Both the position numbers and the translations under genes were made by a program. Below, piece after piece: positions 16,579-16,711 of a DNA stretch of 16,711 bases (position 1 is its first letter; each line of letters opens with the position of its first letter). The stretch spans positions 1 through 16,711 of the forward strand of contig JAATFN010000053.1 in assembly GCA_015655165.1 (NCBI GenBank). The letters run 5' to 3'. The DNA comes from Betaproteobacteria bacterium (lineage in GTDB: Bacteria; Pseudomonadota; Gammaproteobacteria; Burkholderiales; Burkholderiaceae_D). The notes under the pieces were generated by a model. That model was not told the origin of the DNA. It searched no databases and was given only the letters and a program-made list of their open reading frames with translations.

Positions 16579-16606
16579 AAAAAATGGGCGAGCCAAGCTC
16601 GCCCAT
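16579..16606 (-). terminator. Strong intrinsic terminator of the dihydrolipoamide dehydrogenase gene
   Basis: ATGGGCGAGC and GCTCGCCCAT are perfect reverse complements with a 3-base loop; on the minus strand the stem is followed directly by TTTTTT. It lies 28 bases after the stop codon at 16634-16636 and only 47 bases before the zapE start. A further 5-bp dyad (GCTGC / GCAGC, 16556-16572) follows in the zapE leader. Confidence 0.93.
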
Positions 16607-16633
16607 CACACTTCCTGCCAATGACAAACGTCG

Positions 16634-16711
16634 TCAGAAATTCAAAGAGCGTTTATCAACTGCCAAAGCAGCCTCTTTCGTTGACTCTGACAGCGATGGG
16701 TGTGCATGGCA
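16634..16711 (-). CDS. lpdA: Dihydrolipoamide dehydrogenase (E3), partial: C-terminal 25 residues
   Basis: Only the last 25 codons and the stop are in the window; the rest lies beyond the right edge. The translation begins CHAHPSLSESTKEAALAV and ends DKRSLNF. HAHPSLSE is the dimer-interface active-site block of dihydrolipoamide dehydrogenases, in which the His before Pro is the catalytic base. The enzyme re-oxidises the lipoyl group of 2-oxo-acid dehydrogenase complexes with NAD. The EAALAVDKR ending and the zapE neighbour suggest the copy belonging to the 2-oxoglutarate dehydrogenase operon (sucA-sucB-lpd), which is inferred, not seen. It is followed by a strong terminator. Confidence 0.88.
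   Translation of the reverse strand, partial: CHAHPSLSESTKEAALAVDKRSLNF

Noticed and set aside
1..16711. A novel multi-gene system, mobile element, prophage, CRISPR or toxin-antitoxin locus
   Set aside because: Both strands were read. Apart from the partial genes at the edges, all coding frames are intact housekeeping or small conserved genes in familiar order. No transposase, integrase, repeat array, tRNA-linked att site or paired small genes were seen.

Overview
The window is a chromosomal housekeeping segment of a betaproteobacterium. It is most likely from the Burkholderiales and perhaps an Oxalobacteraceae relative of moderate GC; the second 360 bases count to about 48% GC. The assignment rests on gene order and protein flavour: ndk-rlmN-pilW-rodZ-ispG-hisS, surE-pcm-nlpD-rpoS-rlmD, and a dihydrolipoamide dehydrogenase gene followed by zapE. 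These are inherited arrangements in that group. Genus cannot be fixed from the sequence alone.

All genes but one lie on the minus strand, so transcription runs from high to low coordinates. From the right edge, the last 25 codons of a dihydrolipoamide dehydrogenase (2-oxoglutarate dehydrogenase E3) end at a strong intrinsic terminator. Then come zapE (cell-division ATPase), a small exported protein with two cysteines, a DUF465/YdcH protein, a DinG/YoaA-type iron-sulfur helicase, and the stationary-phase group surE, pcm, nlpD, rpoS, followed by rlmD. This block covers central metabolism, division and envelope maintenance, protein and nucleotide repair, and the general stress sigma factor. A separate glyoxalase-fold (VOC) gene follows. 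It converges on the single plus-strand gene, a Bax-inhibitor-1/YccA-like membrane protein, across a bidirectional terminator.

The left third is a compact cluster: ndk, rlmN, pilW, rodZ, ispG and hisS. The rlmN/pilW and pilW/rodZ pairs overlap by 4 and 8 bases, and rodZ and ispG are 4 bases apart, which suggests one coupled transcript. It joins nucleotide balance, rRNA/tRNA methylation, type IV pilus assembly, cell-shape control, isoprenoid synthesis and histidyl-tRNA charging.

I found no mobile element, CRISPR array, tRNA, rRNA, toxin-antitoxin pair or defence island, and no undescribed multi-gene system. The most unusual signal is inside hisS. The left ~330-355 bases are about 66% GC with about 87% GC at third codon positions, while the rest of the same open frame is about 48% GC with about 52% at third positions. 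The break falls at the conserved motif 2 codons. This is either a recombination event with a GC-rich relative or an assembly chimera. No stretch longer than 300 bases lacks a gene; the longest gap is the ~200-base region between ndk and the YccA-like gene.
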